Below the pieces are notes generated by a model. The model ran no database searches, was not told where the DNA came from, and saw only the letters and a program-made list of their open reading frames with translations. Source: Trichobilharzia regenti (lineage: Eukaryota; Platyhelminthes; Trematoda; Strigeidida; Schistosomatidae). Taken from it: DNA of 64,000 nucleotides. The stretch lies in contig OX235264.1 of NCBI GenBank assembly GCA_944472135.2, forward strand, positions 120,247,809 to 120,311,808. Direction: 5' to 3'. Shown in pieces: positions 32,203-44,608 of the stretch; within the stretch, counting starts at the first letter, position 1; every line of letters begins with the position of its first letter. A program made the translations under genes and the position numbers.

Positions 32203-32456
32203 TAGAATTTACCTGTCGGGTATTAAGACAGATTACATCCATTGCAAGTGTAGTGATTGAACGAACTTCTTCTGTATGCAGACTTCAGGTCTTATAGCAA
32301 GTGAATCGCTATTGCTTCTGCAAATTGGAGAAGTCCGATTCATATACTTTTAGGAAGACTGCTTCGTGTTCTGTAGACGACTTTGAAGTTTGTTTGAGAT
32401 GTAGCTTGGTGTCCGAACGAAATCTGTCTTAATACTCGACAGGTAAATTCCATTTC
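32203..32456. mobile_element. Small element with about 37-bp terminal inverted repeats
   Basis: AATTTACCTGTCGGGTATTA plus AGACAGATT on the left is met by its reverse complement at 32424-32452, with few mismatches. The inside is about 190 bp and non-coding. A part (GAACGAACTTCTTCTGT, ACATCCATTGCAAGTGTAGT) recurs inverted at 33975-34040. It could be a MITE or an inverted-terminus remnant of a PLE. Confidence 0.55.
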
Positions 32457-32724
32457 TGTCTGTCTCTTCATTAGTATTATTTTGATTTTACTATTGTAAT
32501 GTTTCACATATTCAACTTTCCTGTTCTATACCTCCATCCGATTGAATTTCTATACCTCATTACAACTGTTACTGACTTGATCAATGCTCAATTTCTAGTC
32601 ACTTATGTTATGTCATCCAATTTATGTGTCCAATTTTAGTGCTGATTTAAATGGCATTATTCACTGCCCGACTTCTACTTAGTCTCTATCTGCAATTATC
32701 TCTGTTGCTGTCCTGATCTATTAT

Positions 32725-33715
32725 TATTATTTCCTCTAATTCCTAGAGGAACATAGGGCTTCAACCGCGCACCTCCATTGCGTTCGTTTCTCTGCTAAAG
32801 TTTTCACCCAGCTCCAAGTCTGCCCACATGCTTTCATCTCCTCTTCACATGAACTCCTCCAAGTCACCCACACACTGATGACCAACTCACCGCTTCCCTT
32901 TCAGGTTCCACTCGAATAATGGCTTGTCTAGTGATGTCACTTGATGGTTTCCTCAGAGTATGGCCAGTCCATCTCCATTGCCTCCTGCCTATTTGTTTGA
33001 CAATCGGTTCCTGCTGGGTTGGTTCGCTCATTGCCAGAGATCCCTGTTGCTGATCTTTTCTGGCCGGCCATCTGATCTTGAGTATTGAGCGAAGACAACT
33101 GTTAACGAAGGTCTGTAGTTTGTTTGAGATGCTCTTTATGACGCGCTGGCCAAGTCTCTGATCCGTATAGTAGCACTGACTGACTTCACATTGCAGTTGC
33201 AAATCTGGATCTTATTTTTCAAGCTGAGTGCAGAGTAGTTTTGTTGACCTCCACACAGACTTTAGAGTAATGAAAGCTTGCCTTGCTTTTCCGATTCTGG
33301 CTTTGATATCCTCGTCAGTTCCGTCTTCTTGTGATTGAAACGGTGCTTCCCAAGTAGGTGGGTAGGTAAAGGAGATTGTTTCTTTCAGGTTCGTCCCATT
33401 TATGCTGATTTTTGTCTTTGGTTGTTGCTGTTGGTATTTCTGTTGGCCAGAAATCTTAATCACCTCTGTTTTATCTATGTTCACCTGAAGTCTTATCTTT
33501 GATGCTTCTTCTGCCAACCTTCTGCTCTTCACTTGGATATCTTCCAGTTTGTGGGAAATCAGACATATATCATCGGCAAAGTCCAGATCCTCCAAGTTTG
33601 TCTTTGTGTGAGTCCATTTTATGCCTGTTTCCTCATTGCCCATTGTCTGTCGCATCACCCAATTTACTGAAATCAAGAAAATAATTGGCGATAGTAGGCA
33701 GCCTCGCCTAATTTA
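32725..33715 (-). pseudogene. L1d, RTE-like LINE, 5'-truncated
   Basis: The best preserved L1 C-terminal half. Minus-strand frame of 154 codons (33676-33212): GIKWTHTKTNLEDLDFADDI with an intact FADD catalytic motif, EDIQVKSRRLAEEASKIRLQ, and VNIDKTEVIKISGQQ, then a shift near a YLG-type motif; the next frame (33202-32864) has SNKLQTFVNSCLRSILKIRW, RRQWRWTGHTLRKPSSDITR. The 3' end (32725-32770) is GAAGCCCTATGTTCCTCTAG plus an AATAATAATA run. It ends abruptly at about 33715, upstream of the catalytic motif. Confidence 0.85.
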
Positions 33716-33899
33716 AAACATTTTAGTCAAAAATATTACGTCATCTAACTTACCAACTCAATCTTACTTTAGTTGCTGTCTAATTAACCTTTTGTCTATA
33801 TTAAATCATTCTTATATTACCTAATTAATTATCTAAGCTTGACAAACCTCATGTACACACACGCAAAATAATTATATATGAGTGTGATTGTACAGCTAA

Positions 33900-34060
33900 G
33901 TGAATGAATTCGCCGAAAAGAGTCTCTTCGTTGAACGTCTTCTCTTTTTCATATGACTCAAATATAATAAGCACACAGAAGAAGTTCGTTCAGTCACTAC
34001 ACTTGCAGTGGATGTAATCTGTCTTAATACCCGACGAATGTTTGGCTTTATTAAATGTAT
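33900..34060 (-). repeat. Relative of the 32.2-kb inverted-terminus element
   Basis: GAAGAAGTTCGTTCAGTCAC and GATGTAATCTGTCTTAATAC match 32220-32285 in opposite orientation. Only one terminus is seen. Confidence 0.5.
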
Positions 34061-35094
34061 GATTACAGTTGAATGAGCGACTGTCATTCACGACCCCAGG
34101 AACTACTCAAAAATTCAACCGGTATCATGAAGGAATGGAAGTTGAAACCATTAACAATTTGAAGTTAAAAACATGTGTTCTTTCACAGGCATTTTTGAAT
34201 GATTTAGTCTATTTAGGCTATCCGGCTGATTTCGCCACGGGTTATGAGGTTAATCTGTTGAACAGTCATCTACTTGGATGGACTTTAATAATCTACGAAT
34301 TATAACTTCTGTTAATTTGATATTACACAAATGACGAACTATACTCATTTGTCTCCAGCCTTCATTGCTGTTTATCGTCCCGAGGACCCCAACCAGGAAG
34401 GCTGCATATTCCTACAAAATCACATGAAGGGTACACCCATTGACTGGTATCGGTTTTCAAGAGAATCGAACACACCTATCCATGCCAGTTGTGAAATGAG
34501 ACTGGCAAGCAGTATCATACTGTGGTGCAATCACTCGAGAGCCCTGTCTCTGTCGGTGGACCATATTTCAAGGCAGTCAAGTAATTCTGTGCATCACAAA
34601 AAGAATTTCTAATAGGCCACCGTAGACTTTCATCAATAGAATAAACCATTATTAACTCTGGCAATGCAACAAACCAACCAACAAACTTTTTACCAACAGA
34701 TAGGCAAAAGTAATTAAGGATGAATTCGATAAATGCTGAAGGAGCCGTTAAGTGACATTACACACTAGCCAAGCTCTTAAGTAAATCCTGAATGTGAAAC
34801 AACCAGTTTTACGTGAGTCCAAGGGTGACATAAAGAGGAGATCGTATGAGGAGAAAACCAAACTAATAGAGATTGTAGAGCGATCCACATACATCATAGT
34901 AGAGCCATAAATGAACACCTAATTAAAAATAAATTTTTCAAGTGTTTGTTTGCAAGGATTCGATTTTTTTTCAAAATTGATCATGGATCAGTATCATCTG
35001 ATGCTTCCCACTAACTGGCTGTAGAAAGAAGTTGCCTGGAGTTTTAATGTAAAGTTCATCACCAGTGGGAACCACCCAGTCGAAAGCCAGGACA
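34061..35094. other. Mostly unassigned; L2 and R2 pieces
   Basis: About 34355-34420 resembles the L2 3' coding end on the minus strand (CCGAGGAC-CCAACCAG block of 46815-46845). About 34440-34570 is the R2 repeat of 5490-5610. The remainder shows no gene. Confidence 0.4.
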
Positions 35095-36300
35095 AATAAT
35101 AATAATCTTCTTTATTACAAGACGAACAGTACTTATAATACAGAATGGAATTCTCAACATTTGTCACAACACCTTACATCTGATTTACTCAAAATATAAA
35201 TCAAATTATAAATTAAAACAAAATTAAACAGAGGAATTTTTTCACATTTACGGTATAAAGTCAAAAATATTCGAAGTACGAAATGAGACCATTAATTACA
35301 ATAATGATAATAACAGTGAGTTTGTTTCAAACAGTATTGTCGATTTAGTTTGAAAATTTTAGCATGTTATAGATTATTGAATCTAATGTTCTGTTGATAT
35401 AGCAGCATGGTGAGGGGAAATACAAAATTAACAGTTATTCACACGGCTTAAATGATGTTCACACTTATGAAAAAATAAATAAATAAAAACAAAACAATTG
35501 ACAGGATTATAAATAAAAGAAATACAATAACAATAAAGGTTGATGCTGTAAGGGTGGAGAAAATGGTTTGTTTAATAGTGCACAGAAGGTTAGTTAGTTA
35601 CTTCGTGCCTCACACTATTTTCATCACATAAAGTACGTGCCAAATATGGTATGGTGGAATATATATACTCAGACGTACGTGTATAAAGTCTTGTGAAAGG
35701 ACTTCTTGTTTTACCTGAGGAGGAGATACAAGGTTGGAGCTGCGAGTTAACTGGAGGGTGCTCACAGTCTGATAAAATTCCTCTAGCAAATTTGTTGCAT
35801 GAAATCAAGTGCCTATCAGTGACAATGTCTACGATATGGCCTAATGAGATGGAATTCCACTCGCCCTACTGACGGTCAGTCTTTAAAGTTCTGCGAAGTA
35901 TGACATAGTCATTTCTAAGCGCTCCAGGAAAGAATGAGGGTGAACGGTAGGGAAGAATAGGTAAGAGGCACGAGTTGACATACTGTAAGATGAGGCATTG
36001 GTTGGGTTATGCCTGAGTGCCTTAACTTCTTAATGTAAAATATCAGACGAAATATTCTTTTAGAAATCTCTGAGACATGGGAAGACCTGGATAGGTCAGT
36101 AGAAAGAATTAATCCAAGATGCTTAACATCAGACTTGATTTTTATTTCAGTATCAACAATTTTACAACGGTCATAGGAACCAACAGCTTCATCATTTAAC
36201 TTTCTTTTACATTGGAAACTGAAATTAACAATCTGACATTTGGAGGGATTTAGTTTAAAGCCGTTAGACGAAGACTATTTGCTAACTCCTGATAGGAAGC
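35095..36300 (-). pseudogene. L3b, CR1/jockey-like LINE 3' part
   Basis: Inverted copy of 27140-28535: the minus strand has the reverse transcriptase thumb (SFKLNPSKCQIVNFS equivalent at 36270-36215), the post-RT part, and the 3' untranslated region ending in the ATT-rich end near 35095. It lacks the SINE-B5 insertion. The catalytic domain is not included. Confidence 0.8.
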
Positions 36301-36359
36301 TAACAATGATGTCGGTTGATTGTCACCGCTAAAATCACAAACTGGTAGAACATAAAATC

Positions 36360-36490
36360 CACAGACTGGCCACTGATTCTCATCCCAGTTAGCTGAATGA
36401 TCCACGAAGCTGCCTTTTAACTCGAAGGTTATGGATTACAATCTCTGTGGTAGATTCATACTGCCAACGAGTCTTAAAATAAGAGTTACT
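36360..36490 (+). mobile_element. SINE-B7, degenerate
   Basis: Head-like GTTAGCTGAATGATCCACGA, a lost B box, and a hammerhead trace (TACTGCCAACGAGTCTTAAA). Weak. Confidence 0.4.
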
Positions 36491-37495
36491 TTTGGCTCAA
36501 GAATATACGGGAAAATTGACCATATAATAAAGTGGAACTAATGAAAATTTGAGAATTTCTAATTAACAGGTAAAATGCTTCATTCATATATGCGATTCGA
36601 TGTGTGCAATCTGAAATGTTGCGTTCTCATCGTGATTTATTCAAACAGTTTGCCTAATTAAGTTGAATCAAATTTGAAATAGGCAACTTTCTTCAAAATG
36701 TTAATTTAGTTTTGTAAGTTTTTTTTAATGTAGCGATTTGATTTCCTTATCTAAAAATAACTGTTACATTTTGTGGAAAGGGAGCAGAAGTCACACACAC
36801 ACACACACGCACACACGGGGAGGAACCCTATAAGAGTTTGCTAACTAAAAGTAGTAACGTTATGCAATATCGTTTGAAGAGAGCGAGAAAGACGCGGATA
36901 GAAATTCCAGTATAAGCTCTCTGTGCTTCTCCGTCACTGTATACCATATTTGTCAAGTGACTACTACTACTACTACCAAACACTGATGTGTCCCTGCCTT
37001 CGACTAGGTGAAAACCCTGTGGCTTGAAGCTTTCTCAGACTGGGATATCTGGAACTTCTTGTGAAATTTCGATGCCGCTGCTCGACTGGTGTACATCCAG
37101 CGTCAGGTAGTGGAGTTGGTATTTTCTGGGGACGCCATTTAGCAGTCTGGGAAGCCTGTCTTCGATAGTTCACAGTTGGCTGTTTCAGAGATGTCTTTGG
37201 ATAGTGTGGAAGGCAGAAAAGTAGCGTTGTAAAAATTTGTTAGCCTGTGGCTTTGTACAGATAGGGATTAACAGGTGTCCGCAGCAATGATGATAAATCT
37301 TCCGCTGTACGTGTTACTGACCTTAGACGAAGATTCGAAAACTTAGTGTCTAGCTTCCTTATTTAGGGAATGCCTCCCTAACATTGTCACTCACCAGCTG
37401 CAGTTAGTGAATGCGCCCTGATCTAAAGGCTTGAAAAAGCTTGTGAAAATCAGAATTTACGCGTATTCTGTATTAGTTTGTTTATTAGATGGATA
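36491..37495. other. No gene seen; CA microsatellite
   Basis: CA run at 36794-36819. A 66-residue-scale minus frame at 36973-37173 has no recognised motif. Confidence 0.4.
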
Positions 37496-37499
37496 TATC

Positions 37500-39130
37500 A
37501 CACAGTCAGTGAAACAGTATTATTTACTGGGTGACAAAGTTTCGAACGAAATTTGTTGTTCATACTCATATCATCAATTATAATCACATTACTCCGAAAC
37601 TTCAGTTTTATAGTTTTCTTTGTCTTCTCCTATTTATCGTCAATGGGATAGGAGGAGAATTTTCCAGTTATTCCGATGGACAGGTGTTGACTAATTCCTA
37701 TTACGCATATTTGCAGTTGATTCGATAAACACAGCTTCCGGTGTTATCAATCTCTCCCTCCCTCCATTTTATTACATTTGATTTTAAAAATGTCATCTCA
37801 TCCTATCCCATCCTATTGTACGGTTGTGTGTAGTTGCATGTAGTGGTTGCAATGGCTGAACTATTCTCCAGATTTCTTGTCTTATTCAGATCAACTCACC
37901 TAGATTTTGCTAGGTATTTGTGTTGCTCCGCTAGTCTGATTGCACCCTTTCTACTACTTTGACCTATGTTTATAAAAAGCTAATGTATTCCGCTAATGGA
38001 TACTTAGACTTTAATTCACCACATCTGTCGTTATCTATCTGTGAAGGCAGGCTTAGTTAAGTGTCTAACACACCTAGCAGTAGCACTAAGTAGCACAAAA
38101 AAGACCTAAACGATGAAACGAAACAGACAGAAGAGGCGTTGGTGCTAAATAACTTAACTATTTTATAAAATTCATTAGGAAGATCAGAAAAGGTTAAATG
38201 CAAGATAAAAATAATGGAGAAACAAATAATGATAACATAAATAGTAGAGAACATAAGGCGCCTACAGGTGTTCTACCATATAGGGACGGGACGCCTGAGA
38301 CCCTCACCACGTAAGATTCTTAATAAAGTAGGAATTAGAGTGGTGGCATTCAAACCTACAAACTCACTCAGGTAGGATAAACTCTGTAGGTTAAAGGACC
38401 TTGTCGGTTGATCCAATTAGAGAAATAATATAATTTACAAAATACCTTACAATGACTGTGGGTTAAGTCGACTACATAAGCCAAACTAGTAGATCGAGGG
38501 TAATCAGATTGTCGAAACATAAAGGTAAGAATGGTTGACCCCACTCGCGAAGATAAGTAATTTAGAAAAAAGCTCAGCACTATTCTGCACTGCATGTATT
38601 AACTCACAACCACACTATCTGGTGGGAAGGAGAGATTTAAAATTCTAAAATGTAATAGAGGTAGGTGGAGAGCGAGAGAGATTGATTACTGAATCCCGGT
38701 TCATCGAGTCTACACATCCAACACATGCAACAGATATGATTCGATGCAAATACCAGAGATATGCATGGAAGATATTATTACCACCAGTCAGTCAGTCAAA
38801 TCAGAGGAGGATAATAAATAATCTCAAAATCCTATTTCAATTCAATTCACTTACATCATAAAATTGTAACAAGTTACTTACTGATTTAGACTATAAAAAC
38901 ACTCGTCTTATTTCCCATCTGATTGTATTTAATCAATAACACTCATTAATAATTCTAAACGTACATTATCTTATAATGATTTTTTTCAAATGTCTAATCA
39001 TTAATTTTCACTCATGTATATAAATGAAGCAAGAAGGTTGTGTGAGTGAGTGACCTGATATGACTAAGAGAAGTAATCAATTGGGCTTGAAGAGTGTGGT
39101 CATCAGTTAATATTACTGTATAACACTTCG
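37500..39130. mobile_element. PLE-II b, minus part, R1, plus part
   Basis: 37500-37975 reads as the PLE-II 3' part on the minus strand (compare 41695-42165). 37968-38095 is R1. 38285-39130 is PLE-II on the plus strand: the decayed GIY-YIG region (compare 46389-45925 reversed) followed by the terminal segment, closely matching 545-1140. Two PLE-II ends therefore face each other. No intact frame. Confidence 0.6.
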
Positions 39131-39159
39131 AATCTCCAGCTGATGAATTGTGTTGAACC

Positions 39160-39470
39160 TAATAGCTGAGTCTCTGATGCAATTTCAGCTTTTAATACGA
39201 ACTTTTCGGCAATACTTCAAGATGACGGTGGTATTGTGACTAACCCTCGAGTTCAGGATACGCATTTCGTTCTATTTGAACCTGAGAATGACTAGAAAGC
39301 CGGTTGTTTTCTTGGCTTGTTGTCTCAGCAGATATGACTTTATCGTCTGAAATGATTGGCGCTCACTTCGAATCGCAATAGAAGCACCACCAACACCACT
39401 AGCACTTACTGGTAGATATCCTGAACAGGATGAAATGTACATCTTAGATTCCATCAGAGACTACAAACAA
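39160..39470. mobile_element. Degenerate hammerhead SINE pair, head-to-head
   Basis: On the minus strand around 39240-39290 and on the plus strand around 39405-39465 there are hammerhead relics (GAACGAAATGCGTATCCTGAA and ATCCTGAACAGGATGAAATG). Arms GTCTCTGATG at the two outer ends also pair. Cores are lost. Confidence 0.45.
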
Positions 39471-39954
39471 TTAAGTAATAATTATTACTAATATGAACAT
39501 GTTTTTTCGTTCACTTACATCAATTCTTCTGTCCAGCTGTCAACTTCACAGTGTCTGTTTCAGTCAATCATTTGCGTTGACAGACAAATAGTTTGGTATT
39601 CGTGTGTGTGTGTGTCGTGCATGTGCACGTATGCCTGAACACTTTTCTTCTGATTACATCAAATCACACAGTGTGATCTATTGACTTTTGTTAGAGCTTC
39701 CTATTCACAGTCTTAGTTCTGCTTCAAAAATGCGCATTATTAAAGCAATAAAGTAAAACAATCGATGTTTAAGTGGATATTAGAATGATTACCTACTTCC
39801 TGTTACCTTTTGTATCTGCGCAACTTGTACAAAAAAATAATAAAACATAGAGATAAAGTATTTTTGTTGATGAGGAAAGAAACCAATGATTCCACTGCAG
39901 TATATTTTGATGTGGTTGTGTTCACTGAGCTACCTGGATGGTTTATTTGCTAAG
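39471..39954. other. AT-rich, no gene seen
   Basis: A GT run (39603-39615). Nothing else recognised. Confidence 0.4.
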
Positions 39955-40510
39955 CTTTCATTGCCCCATCACTAGGTAACATCTTCCATCAGCGCATACT
40001 TCAATTTGAATTGAAGTGAGCTTTTCGATTTCTCCACGAGTTTATTAATCATCTCTCCTGATTACCACCTTGAATGTGACTCTTTAGCTGTTTTTGTGTG
40101 TTTCCACACCCTCTAGACTACTTGTATTAGAAATGATTGTTTCTTTGACTTCAAATTTGACCCTTTGTGTGTGTGAGGTTTCCTTCTTATCGATTGATAA
40201 ATTTTGTCTATCTCGATGTGTCTATTGATTGATGATCCACTGGAATACCAGGTTGGCTTCTAAATATTTTCTAGCATTCTTGATGTTTCCTCTGTCCCAG
40301 TCGAATTCTTGTCCATGATTGTCTGTATGTAGGGAGTGATATGAATGGGTGGATGTCATGTCTTTTGACGGCTAACTTATGTTCGTGGATACAAAGATGA
40401 ATGGGACGTCAACTTTGACCTCATATTACTATATACAGACGACCACGGACATCAATTCGACTAGGACAACGTTCAAATATTTGACAGAGAATATATATAA
40501 ATGTAAAGAA
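39955..40510. pseudogene. PLE-I c, palindromic: minus arm then short plus arm
   Basis: The minus strand from about 40430 to 39955 reads a PLE-I-like HEHKLAVKRHDIHP region, EFDW, a KYLEANLVFQ helix, and downstream sequence; from about 40432 the plus strand repeats TDDHGHQFD. The junction lies at the same point as in the 44022-45385 copy. Confidence 0.65.
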
Positions 40511-40549
40511 GAAGAATAGATGGCATAACGTAACCAGGGTAGTCATAGG

Positions 40550-40905
40550 GATGACACCTAAACATTGGCATCCAAAGTATCCAATACAGTCAATCCTATT
40601 GGAGCTCAGTCGCTATTCTGAATAGCTGCCTCATTGGTGACGTCTCTGACTTCAGGATTCACTGAATTACGCTCGTTAGAATCTTAGGAAGAGGGTCATG
40701 AATTCCTTCAACGTGGTTGCTGATACACCTTGCTGACTGATGAGTGCCAACTAGAAACGGAACTTAGGTGTCGAATGCTTACAGCCGGTCGCCTCCAACC
40801 ATTTGATACCAACTATTCATAGTGCACCGTCATGGCAAGCCACCTAGTGGCATGGTGGCCACACTGCAAACTTGACTGATAGAATTCAGCCTGCAGGAAA
40901 CAAAG
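40550..40905 (+). mobile_element. SINE-D copy 3
   Basis: Starts near ATCCAATACAGTCAATCCTA; head with TGGTGACGTCTCTGACTTCA; body matching 12010-12500. The B box is decayed (GTTAGAATCTTAGG). Confidence 0.6.
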
Positions 40906-41125
40906 AACAAATACCCATGTCCCCGGTCAATCAATGAGTGACCAATCAAAGTAAGCACTGGTATTCTCTAGCAACCGAATGAATATTTACAGCATCAAGG
41001 ATGATTATGCGATTCTTATATTATAATCCTAAGTGACTTTTCAATTGTTCTGAGTTTTCAAGTAAACTAACTAGTTGGAGAAATAACCCACCTACTAAAC
41101 CTAATCTCTAAGTTTAAATATATTG

Positions 41126-41452
41126 ATATATGGAATCTTTTTTTACGAGTTGATCACGGATTGATATCAGTTAGAGAACCATTGAAAACCAGGGAGTACT
41201 GAACAGCTGCTGTTTCATCCTAGTTTGAGAATCGTCGGCAGTACGCACCTACTGGGATTCAAACCCAGGACCTTCCGGTTACAAGGTAAGCTCGTATACT
41301 GCGTACTGCCGATGATTGCCAAACTAGGATGAAACAGCAGCTGTTCAGTACTCCCTGGTTTTCAATGGTTCTCTTACTGATATCAATCCATGATCAACTC
41401 GTAAAAACATAACTAACCCTTACAAACCAAACTATAGTAAATATATGGAATC
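41126..41452. mobile_element. SINE-B8, head-to-head palindromic insertion with 12-bp TSD
   Basis: Minus arm at 41138-about 41297 and plus arm at about 41299-41440, pairing over about 110 bp. The unit is bracketed by ATATATGGAATC at 41126-41137 and 41441-41452. Both hammerheads are damaged (cores CCGACGA and CCGATGA), so neither should cleave. The plus arm has the complete tail (CCCTTACAAACCAAAC); the minus arm stops earlier, at TACGAGTTGATCACGG. Confidence 0.8.
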
Positions 41453-41694
41453 GATAAATTTTGACTTGATCCTGATTTTCGCACTATCTTTCTTGTATGC
41501 CCAAAGACTGAAAAACCCAAAGAAGATTTCGCCATTTACGCAGTTTGTTGAGGTTGAAAATGTACCATAGTTCCTTTCCTTTAAAAAGTCAGAATTATTT
41601 AGATCAAAATATCTGATCAGCTATAGAAACTTCAAGCCTCTAGTGTAAAACTTGGGCACTGTGGTAGCAAGTAATTCCACATTAGTCTTTTCTA

Positions 41695-43020
41695 TTAGAT
41701 GTATCACACAATCAATGAAACAGTATTATTTAGTGGATGACGTTTCGAACAAAATTTATTGCTGTTCATAATCATATCAGTTATAATCACACGACTTCGA
41801 AACTTGAGTTTTATAGTTTTCTTTGTTCTCTCCTCATTGTCGTCATGGGGGCAGGAGAGTTTTCCAGATATTCGGGTGGACAACTGTTGAATCATTCCTA
41901 TTACACGTATTCCCTCTCAGTTGATTCGATAAAAAAGCCTCTGTTATCAATCTCTCCTTCTACCCACTCTGTGACATTAAATTTTAAAACTGTCATCTCG
42001 TCCCATCCCATCCTATGCTGTATGGTTGTGTGTAATTGCATGTAGTGCTATAGCTGAACTATTCTCAAGATTTCTTCTCTTATTCGGATCAAACAATCTA
42101 GAGTTTGCTAGGTATTTGTGTTGTTCCGCTAGTCTGAGTGCCCCTGTTCTAATATTTTGACCTATGTATTTGATCTGACAGTCATTGGAGGTAGGGTGAA
42201 CTATTTCGTTAAATTGGCTCTACAAGATCCTTTAACGAACAAAATTTGGTTCTAATTGAGTTTGTGGGTTTGAATGCCAGCCACTTTTATTCTTACTTGC
42301 TTTGTTAAGAATTCTGAGTAAGATTTCCGAGGTTTCTTCCTTGAATGGAATTACTACTGATGATTTAGATTCATTATTGTTGGTGTCGCCACTACCTTGC
42401 GCATGTTTAATATGCATGCCGTCATTAATATTATTATTGTCAATATCACTACTATCATTATTTATTCTATTTTTACATTTCCCTACATACTTTCTGACTA
42501 ATTTATCAGGGTGATTATTAAGTTTCAAAGCCTCTCTTATATGCCTGTCTTAGATTTACCTTCGTACTACTTAGTTTTTGTGCTCTATTATTTAAACATT
42601 TCACCAATCTTATTTTTACTGACCTAGGATGGGATGACCTGAAGTTCAAATATCTGTTTGAATGTGTGGGTTTCCTTTCAACACACTAATGTTTAACTTC
42701 CTATCTTCTTTCCTTTTTTTACTCTGCAATCTAACATTGGAAGTTCCCCTTCCTGACTTTCCAATTTATCATAAGTGAATTGAATTGCCTCCACCATTGA
42801 GTTGGTATGTTCGAAAAATCTATCCATACGCTGTGTTCTAAGTACAGTAAATGTGTCATCTACATACCATCACCATACTTTTGAAGTAGGGGTGAACGTT
42901 TCAATCGCTATGTTTTCCCAACTATCCATGAATATATCTGCCACAACCGGAGATACTGATGACCCCATAGCAACTCTTCAGTTTGTTTGTATATTTTCCA
43001 ATGGAATTTAAATACTGTGG
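41695..43020 (-). pseudogene. PLE-II c, reverse transcriptase palm to GIY-YIG
   Basis: On the minus strand: ADIFMDSWENIAIETFTPTS and a WYVDDTFTVLRTQR catalytic block (43000-42800), QFTYDKLESQEGELPMLD (42790-42710), then a linker frame (42528-42232) with VVIPFKEETSEILLRILNKA, then a GIY-YIG-like block (C.IKYIGQNIRTGALRL, 42190-42080) and the terminal segment to about 41695. The catalytic YVDD is present but the frame is broken in several places. Confidence 0.75.
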
Positions 43021-44021
43021 AAGTCAGACATAGCTTCACTCCCACTCAGCATTATGTCCTCAGTCCTCCAGCTGGAAGCCCTATATTCCACTAGAATCGT
43101 AAAGGAATAAAACAGAATACTACTAACTGATCGATACGAGTAGTTGAATACCACTCACACCAGCCAGCCAGTGATCTAAACAGCAGATAACGATTTCACT
43201 CTCTTGGGCCGAATTCGTCTTCGGTGTAATTGGGTTAACTCAACTCCGAGAGCCAAATCAGTTTAAATCACCTGGAGTTTAGCTAGTTACCTGTGAGAAC
43301 TGGCAATTTATGCAGATCAAGGTGAAACTTCCCCCAAAATACTTTCTTTTGGAAACATACTACGTGTAACCTGCTTCAAACTATAAATAGCAAACAAGAA
43401 ATCAAACCCTACCGATTGTTGGTATCAGTGGTATCCACCTACTCATACCAATTTTTCAGTAGTATATAGCATGCTACAAGTTATGATGTTGATGATAATA
43501 ATCTAGGCAAGAGAATACAATTGAAATTGTCGGTAAAAGTATATGGAACATCAAAGACAATCTGTCGTTTGCTCTTTCCTTGTTGTGTGTGTTTTTTTCT
43601 CAAATTCATTTTACCGTGCGACAAATTAATTCTATTTGTCTATCCTCGATTGGTTCACCTTCCGAGTGGAACATAGAATTTTCATGGTTGAACTTTGAAG
43701 TTTTACCAGGTATAGTTCGCAACCATTACTGGCTTCAGGACCAATCTTCCGTGTTTACGGGGTTAATTACTGGGTGAAGTAAAGGTTCCATAGTCTATTC
43801 AGAACTTTTTCCTCCAAGCTTTATTTAAGCTGCTGGGCTTCATTTCCAGTTGAGGAGAAAAGAGAAAAAAATAAAGAGGGTGGCAACCAATAGGCATGGC
43901 GTATTTTTTTTATGATTCAGCTTGTGTTATGAGGAATGATTAAACGTTTCCATGGAAGAATAATTATTGCGTATCATAATTCTTTTTTTTATTGTGTTCC
44001 GCCACTGTTCTGATGTAATTT
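43021..44021. other. Unassigned; SINE-C/L1-like tail pieces
   Basis: 43071-43107 (GGAAGCCCTATATTCCACTAG) matches the tail shared by L1 and SINE-C, plus strand. About 43640-43790 is a decayed minus-strand relative with GAGTGGAACATAG. No gene. Confidence 0.4.
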
Positions 44022-44286
44022 AAGGTAGAAAGTGATAGAGAAGATTTGTAGCTCAGGTGGATGATTTTCATGTGGTTGTGTTCTCTGAGCTGGATAGTTA
44101 ATTTGCAAAGCTTTCATCGCTCAACTAGACAACATCTTCAGCGAATACTTCTATTTGAAGTGAGTTTTTTAGATTTTTCCGCGAATTTATTAATCATCTC
44201 TCCTGGTGACCACCATAGACATAATCGTTTGTTTTTGTGTGTTTCTAGGCTGCTTGCATTATATACTACTTGCATTGAAATGACTT

Positions 44287-44608
44287 GTTGCACAAGAGGT
44301 GGCTCTCGTTGCCCAAGTGGTCTAGTGGATAACGCTTTGGCGTTCGGAACTAAGGACATTGGGTTCGAGCATCGGTGGGGACATCATCACTCACTGAGAA
44401 ATGCAGGTACATCCAACTGACGAGTCCCAAATAGGAAGAAATGCACGTTATCCTGGATTCCACTGCTAGTCACTATCCACTAATTAAATACTAATTAAAT
44501 GCCCAGAAATTGTTGAAGCATCTGCACAAGAAGCCGACATGTCATCCTGAGACTGAGCACTCCGGTCCAATGAATCAATCGACGGGAAAATCAAAAATTA
44601 AATTACTT
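44287..44608 (+). mobile_element. SINE-A3, full-length Sm-alpha-like
   Basis: Single plus-strand copy: head with A box TGGTCTAGTGG (44318-44328) and B box GGGTTCGAGCATC (44361-44373), hammerhead, and 3' end CGACGGGAAAATCAAAAATT. It lies inside PLE-I d. The flanks ACTTGCATTGAAATGA and ACTTGCAATGGAACTGA look like an imperfect target duplication; the PLE-I c copy at 40135-40155 shows the empty site. Confidence 0.75.
44407..44461 (+). ncRNA. Hammerhead ribozyme, Sm-alpha type, core intact
   Basis: Core CTGACGA (44417-44423) and GAAA are intact. Stem II is GTCC/GGAA with its closing pair lost, and stem I ATCCAA/CTGGAT has an A-C mismatch next to the core. Cleavage triplet ATC. Activity doubtful. 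Confidence 0.7.

Noticed and set aside
34331..34612. 93-codon plus-strand frame as a host exon
   Set aside because: It overlaps a minus-strand LINE fragment and the R2 repeat shared with 5.5 kb.
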